From NCBI RefSeq assembly GCF_000002235.5, contig NW_022145594.1, positions 20,055,390-20,119,389 on the forward strand: a stretch of DNA of 64,000 nt, read 5' to 3'. Positions within the stretch are counted from its first letter, which is position 1. Each line of letters opens with the position of its first letter. The stretch is from Strongylocentrotus purpuratus. Its lineage: Eukaryota > Echinodermata > Echinoidea > Camarodonta > Strongylocentrotidae. The notes under the pieces are model-generated. The model had not been told where the DNA came from. It searched no databases and saw only the letters and a program-made list of their open reading frames with translations. The position numbers and the translations under genes were made by a program. Shown piece after piece: positions 60,401-64,000 of the stretch.

Positions 60401-63400
60401 AGCTCAAATGCCGATCCTATTGGATTTTACCAAAATGAAAATGCCAGAGGGCACACTTCTTGACACCAAATCGACTAAATAACATAATAATCAAACCACC
60501 ATAACTCTAAACCCTTTAATGTAATAATGTTCATTATTCTAGCCTTCTCATTTGGAAATACAATTGAAGTCATGGGGGGGGGGGGGGTTGCATCAACTAA
60601 AATTGATTTCGATGTTAAGATCGATGTTAAAAGGCCACTCTAACCCACTAACATGGCCTTTTAAAACATGAATACACCTGTGCTTAATATTCCAGCCTCT
60701 GATTTTTCAGAAAATCTCTAAATTGACCAAAAAGTGATAATAACCATCCATTTTTCACAGTTCTCACGCTTGCTGGGCTTACGCCCCTCGAGACAAAAAA
60801 AAAACGGTCAAGTGGCTTGATGATGCATTTGACGTCATTGCAGGCATGTCCGATTTTATAATTTCATAATTAGGACTGACGAAATTGCCAGAAACGTACC
60901 GGGATTATTAAGTGCATATTATTTTTCGAATAAATGTATTTGTTTTCAATAAATATCATAGTTTGCCTTTTTAAAGATATTTTAACGCCGAAATCACCCT
61001 CCTTTTCACCTGCCGTGACGTCAAATGCGTCATCACCGAAACTGGGCTTTTTTTCTGAGCGTTCTGAGTCGTCATTTTTAAAGCTAGATTCCAGAATTAT
61101 TGATGATTTCTAAGAAAAATCATCGTCATGTTCGGAATCTCGGTCGAAAATTATTCTACATTTCTTTTTCTTCATTTTTTTTAGCCCGTTTTGGTTAGAG
61201 TGGCCCTCTAAGGCTTGATGAAACACCCCCAGCTAATCTAGTAGCCAATTGGATTTGATCAAAATAATGGCTCCAGGGGGCGCCCTTCTTGACGTAAACA
61301 ATCGAATTGGCATTGTATGATCGACATCTTGACCTAATTTGGAGCTTTTAGAACAATCTGCACCAAACTGCCCTTCCATTGCCCTAAAATCCCCGACTAA
61401 TTTAGTTTCAGAGTTTTTTATAACCAGAATTTTTAAAACACATTACTGAACTTACAGTTCTTGCGATTACTGTCTCCTTTACATGACAGGTCATTTTGAG
61501 GTCACCTTCTACTGCCTTAATAACGAACTGTTGTTCCGGATGGGCAGGTACGAATTCTTGTTCCTCTTCTTGTCTTTTTACCAACTGTTACAAAAGAAAA
61601 GAAAGTTATACAGGCTGTATCTCAGGGAGCAATTCAAGACTTAACACATCAATTTTACTAACCAATCTCTCTGCATCAAAATTCAAATCACACAACATAC
61701 TTGTAACTTAAAAACTATCTCAAAGATGAAGAACACCTCAAAGTGGCCGAATTTCGGCCCCAAAAATGCTATGTTGGTCAGGTGGTTTGTTTTGGTATTT
61801 TTTTCTTAAAGATAAACTTGAGTTCTGGTAATGCGATTGCATTGTGAAAGAAAAGGTGTGGAATGGATCAGAAAAGTTGATAATATAGCATGTAAGTAAT
61901 GGTGTATAATGCAAGGTTTTGGAGTCATCAAAATCATCATAAATTTGGCAGAGTCTTGGTAAAGTTACAATCACTTAAACAGAAAGATGTATATGGGACA
62001 ACACACATGGTGTCGGGGCTAGTACTACCCTGATTTCCTTATCTTTCTATGCTCATTACTCAGCCAGTATACATTTTCTTCCAAAATTGTTTGGTACATG
62101 ACATTTATTTGTAATCTTGAACATTCAGTGTAAGTTTCGTTAGATTCTGTGAGAATTCATTTTCTTTTTTTTACCAGAACTCAAGTTTATCTTTAAGCTC
62201 TATCTTGAGCATATATTTTATAAAAAATGCAATGTATTGTGAATATTTTTTAACAAAGTACTTTAGCTGTAGATTTATTGGTGATTCTTCCAATAAATAT
62301 TGTATTTTTTGAAAAGTATGAACCAAAGCCTGTGGATCTTGCCACAGTACAGATTTCTGAACTGCCACAACAATAGTTTACCTCCCTATTCCTTTTGAGG
62401 TCTTCATAGAGGTGTGCACGTAAGATGGCAGGTTTCTTCTGCAGGGCTAAGTTCTTTTCTTTAAATGGCCGACAGCACATCTTCTTTCGATGGTATGAAT
62501 CATGAAAAAATTTAATCACTGTCCATGATAAGTTTTTCCACAATTTGATTGCATCTTCCCCAAACCTCGGCGACAACATGATTTGTCCTTTTACAACTGC
62601 ATCTATAAATCAACAATTGTGGGGGAAAAAATCAAAAAATCGTGGAGAACGGTACAATTTGTGTAATAACAAGAAAAGGCAAAGACCTCTTAATATATTT
62701 ATTGTGGGTTTATTCATATTAACAAAGATAACCTTTGTTATTTTTAAATATTAAATGTTTGCACTTAATCCATTAAACCAGTCTCTCAAGAAATGGGTCA
62801 TCTTAAACAGCCTAAACACAGAATTCGGTCCGGGAAAGTATTCTGAAAAATTATATGTATGTTAACTTTTCCAGAGTTGACATACAATCAACCTACACCT
62901 AAATCGGTATTCTAAAAATAATAATAATAATAATATGACAAATTTATATAGCGCTTGTGACAAAAGTTTCAAAGCGCTGTACATGTACACAAATCAAAAT
63001 TACTTCAAACAAAATCGATATTACTAATGGAATTAACATTACTCAAATTACCAAGAAAACAAAATATTACCTACATAACTTAACTAATCATCATTACTTA
63101 TATTAACAAGAAAATCAAATATTTCTATCATAACTTAACAAATTGACATTACTCAAATTACCAAGAAGATCAAACATTACTAACATTACTAAAGAAATTA
63201 ACAAAACATGTAAATTCCTTGGAAATTAACACATTATATCAGTTATAGTAATAATAATGTCAAGGGTAACTTATCTCCTTTTAGGTTACGCCCCGATATA
63301 CATTTGTTTATATTTAGATATACAATCTTTGTAATTTATCAAATTAACATGAATGATGTCATTTTTCAACCCAAAGGTTTAACACAATTATCCCTAAACC

Positions 63401-63780
63401 GATCTTTCATAAAAACGTGTTGTAATACAATGAAATAATAAGATGAAAGAGAAATATTGTAATCTATCAAGACTTGTCTTGCATTTCTGCCTTTTGCCGA
63501 ACGATACAAAATTGTCTTCTTGCTAGAACCATGCATCATTTATATTTGGAAACAACTCTGTTGGATAGCACTAGAAATATGATTTGATTTCCTTTTCCTA
63601 TTCTCCCAAATCAATTTCTGCTGATAATGGCCAAGGCACAAGATTAACCTGTTTCATGGAGCAGACTTTCCCTGACAAAGTGATCCTCTTCTTTCTCCTC
63701 CTTTTCTTCTTCCTCAGTGATCTGGGTGTCTGTCTGTTCTTCATGAACTTGGACCCTTGCTGTGGCTCCGACAAGCTCAT
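54131..63780 (-). CDS. Death-domain protein, six 3' exons (5' partial)
   Basis: Exons 63780-63649, 62602-62382, 61584-61456, 56034-55854, 55177-55121 and 54477-54131 total 1067 nt. Every junction has GT/AG sites and compatible phases (1, 0, 0, 1, 1), giving about 354 residues to the stop. In order: an acidic Glu-rich stretch (EEEEKEEKEEDHF); a basic/cysteine segment (KMCCRPFKEK); a segment with FVPAHPEQ and GDLKMTCHV; a segment with VAVSMKVGQN; a Ser/Gln linker; and a death domain of about 85 residues followed by a Ser-rich tail. Death domains recruit partners by homotypic contacts in cytosolic apoptosis or innate-immune signalling. The middle, possibly beta-rich, is not recognised; ZU5/UPA is a guess only. 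Introns host MITEs, a minisatellite and an RTE LINE. A decayed paralogue lies at 6667-2088. Confidence 0.8.
55121..55177 (-). CDS. Death-domain gene exon, short linker
   Basis: A 57-nt exon, acceptor AAATTGCAG and donor GTGAAA. It encodes KVQAASSSQKLQTSQRRT, a polar flexible linker between the middle region and the death domain. It was found because its phases (1 in, 1 out) exactly bridge its neighbours. Confidence 0.7.
55854..56034 (-). CDS. Death-domain gene exon, middle region
   Basis: A 181-nt exon, acceptor ATTTTAAAG and donor GTATTT. It encodes VVSLDKLMSGTRICVPFELD, VAVSMKVGQNKKQEVNLLFR and KASPQDQ. Alternating hydrophobic residues suggest beta strands. The paralogous exon is at 2277-2088. 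Confidence 0.8.
56144..56324. mobile_element. Foldback MITE in the intron before exon 4
   Basis: A 181-bp element, arms CAGTTATTGACTGGCAGGGG...GGAGTTATATTTCCC inverted with few differences, flanked by the 5-bp duplication TTATA (56139-56143 and 56325-56329). The paralogous intron at about 2375 lacks it, an empty site. A further insert (to about 56815), bounded by inverted ATTAGATAGC text and including homopolymer-rich DNA at 56341-56590, is also absent there. Confidence 0.85.
57003..58100 (+). mobile_element. RTE-like LINE, 5'- and 3'-truncated
   Basis: The reverse transcriptase and C-terminal region of an RTE/BovB-type element lie inside the large intron between exons 3 and 4 of the death-domain gene, in opposite orientation. 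It starts within RT block 2 and ends abruptly at about 58100 in minisatellite-associated repeat text. The endonuclease domain is missing. Confidence 0.85.
57003..58100 (+). pseudogene. RTE reverse transcriptase remnant
   Basis: The motifs are FVPGKGTRDQFANIR, CFTDYAKAFDCVDH, CVRQGCVLSP, then after one frame change near 57380 LFNIYSEDIIRTV, LRYADDTILI (catalytic), DFIYLGSLVSAKG, ATYGSETWAM and WVYRRILGVPWTDR. These match the RTE clade in order. The single 1-nt break and otherwise open frame of about 370 codons suggest moderate age. Confidence 0.85.
58280..58945 (-). repeat. ~95-bp G+C-rich minisatellite with polypurine lead-in
   Basis: Six or so units are marked by GGATGCTCATCTGAC-type text near 58505, 58597, 58692, 58789 and 58882. 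Each carries GGGGCTCTTCCCCCTGG, AAGGGCC..GAGGCGGGCCCC and TAATTAAATACC. It is inverted relative to the 21785-22345 array. An A/G tract precedes it at about 58340-58382. Confidence 0.75.
58946..60632. other. Intronic, gene-free
   Basis: The segment is part of the intron between exons 3 and 4 of the death-domain gene. Loose repeats of a TTGACATCAAA..GA..TAACATCA motif recur at about 59470, 59985, 60310 and 60460, possibly an old tandem array of about 150-500 bp spacing. C/G runs lie at 59138-59152, 60296-60306 and 60576-60588. A strong hairpin is listed separately. Confidence 0.45.
59712..59799. repeat. Near-perfect 38-bp hairpin
   Basis: Arms 59712-59749 and 59762-59799 pair at 36 of 38 positions (core ACATTCGTTTGTCTCGCAAT) around a 12-nt loop. 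It lies inside an intron. The size suits a small foldback element or a small-RNA precursor. Confidence 0.85.
60633..61205. mobile_element. MITE with GGCCACTCTAACC termini
   Basis: A 573-bp element with GGCCACTCTAACC at the left end and its exact complement at the right. The flanks TTAAAA and, inverted, TTAGAG are similar. The interior has two TGACGTCA-type CRE-like motifs and no ORF. Confidence 0.75.
61456..61584 (-). CDS. Death-domain gene exon, middle region
   Basis: A 129-nt exon of exactly 43 codons, acceptor TTTGTAACAG and donor GTAAGT. It encodes LVKRQEEEQEFVPAHPEQQF and GDLKMTCHVKETVIART. The paralogous exon is 4879-4748. Confidence 0.75.
61810..62192. mobile_element. TTAA-flanked MITE, family 2, full length
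   Basis: A 383-bp element with TTAA at 61806-61809 and 62193-62196 and perfect termini AGATAAACTTGAGTTCTGGTA. It sits in the intron between exons 2 and 3 of the death-domain gene. Partial copies are at 1490, 38270 and 40727. Its first bases (AGATA) resemble family 1, hinting at a shared transposase. Confidence 0.88.
62382..62602 (-). CDS. Death-domain gene exon, basic/Cys segment
   Basis: A 221-nt exon, acceptor GATTTATAG and donor GTAAAC, entering in phase 1 and leaving in phase 0. It encodes AVVKGQIMLSPRFGEDAIKL, FFHDSYHRKKMCCRPFKEKN and HLYEDLKRNRE. The paralogue is 6667-6448. Confidence 0.75.
62925..63205 (-). repeat. (ATT)n-tailed retroposon end and short tandem repeats
   Basis: Inverted, the segment ends CAGCGCTTTGAAAC...GCGCTATATAAATTTGTC(ATT)n, a tail common to L2-like LINEs and their SINEs. 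The adjoining 63025-63200 holds about three diverged ~60-bp repeats (CATTACTCAAATTACCAAGA). Confidence 0.6.
63649..63780 (-). CDS. Death-domain gene exon, acidic segment
   Basis: A 132-nt exon, acceptor TATCTGACAG and donor GTTAAT. It encodes ELVGATARVQVHEEQTDTQI, a run of Glu/Lys and HFVRESLLHET. It enters in phase 2, so more exons lie upstream beyond the window. Confidence 0.7.
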
Positions 63781-64000
63781 CTGTCAGATACAATCAGTCA
63801 ATAACGGACTATATAATAGAATATAGATCCTTTTCATTAAGGCTACTAATATAATGATTACAAATTCTACTTTCTTTAAAAACAAAACTTACAAAGTACA
63901 CACATTTCATTTGCATGTAATATCGTTATTAATATACAAATATGACATTTGTATCTCCGACAAAAGTTGATTTTGTAACAAACATCTTGATATTTTGTGA

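Overview
The window is nuclear DNA of a marine invertebrate, most likely an echinoderm such as a sea urchin. The reasons are small exons split by introns, high A+T, abundant (ATT)n-tailed SINE/LINE copies, short TTAA-flanked MITEs, and a death-domain gene that looks recently duplicated. The species call is inference; no rRNA, true tRNA or mitochondrial sequence is present to test it. There are no operons or bacterial features, and no retroviral, LTR or Polinton element was recognised.

Host genes. The best-supported gene lies on the minus strand at 63780-54131. Six exons have splice sites and phases that agree at every junction. They encode an acidic segment, an unrecognised middle region and a C-terminal death domain, about 354 residues, with the 5' end outside the window. 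A paralogous block at 6667-1990, same strand and same exon order, holds three matching exons. One of these is 1 nt short, and no death-domain exon was found, so it looks like a decaying duplicate. A second minus-strand gene fragment (42218-40369) has three phase-matched exons of a protein of unknown function. Weaker single-exon candidates lie at 16918-17001 (+), 18960-19050 (-) and 19097-19166 (+), and a CpG-rich possible 5' exon lies at 43714-43960.

Mobile elements. LINEs: a Tx1/L1-like copy (10507-8065, minus), a CR1/L2-like copy (12644-16350, plus), an RTE-like copy (57003-58100, plus) and several short ORF2 C-terminal fossils. SINEs: at least two tRNA-derived families, one carrying a nested insertion with a clear target duplication, the other sharing its 3' tail with the CR1/L2-like LINE. 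A 3.36-kb hAT transposon (31392-34750) has an exact 8-bp target duplication and a near-complete transposase. Many non-autonomous elements with terminal inverted repeats are present, including two TTAA-flanked families and several foldback elements.

Layout. 0-7 kb: decayed death-gene paralogue with MITEs and SINEs. 7-16.4 kb: two LINEs and direct repeats. 16.4-20.5 kb: sparse exon candidates and a GC-rich island. 20.5-35.7 kb: a large composite repeat (polypurine tracts, G+C-rich minisatellites, a 2.23-kb tandem duplication with an inverted partial copy) interrupted by the hAT. 35.7-44 kb: repeats and the second gene. 44-53.5 kb: inverted relatives of the composite repeat, foldbacks and a 71-nt G run. 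53.5-64 kb: the death-domain gene, with an RTE LINE, minisatellite and MITEs in its introns.
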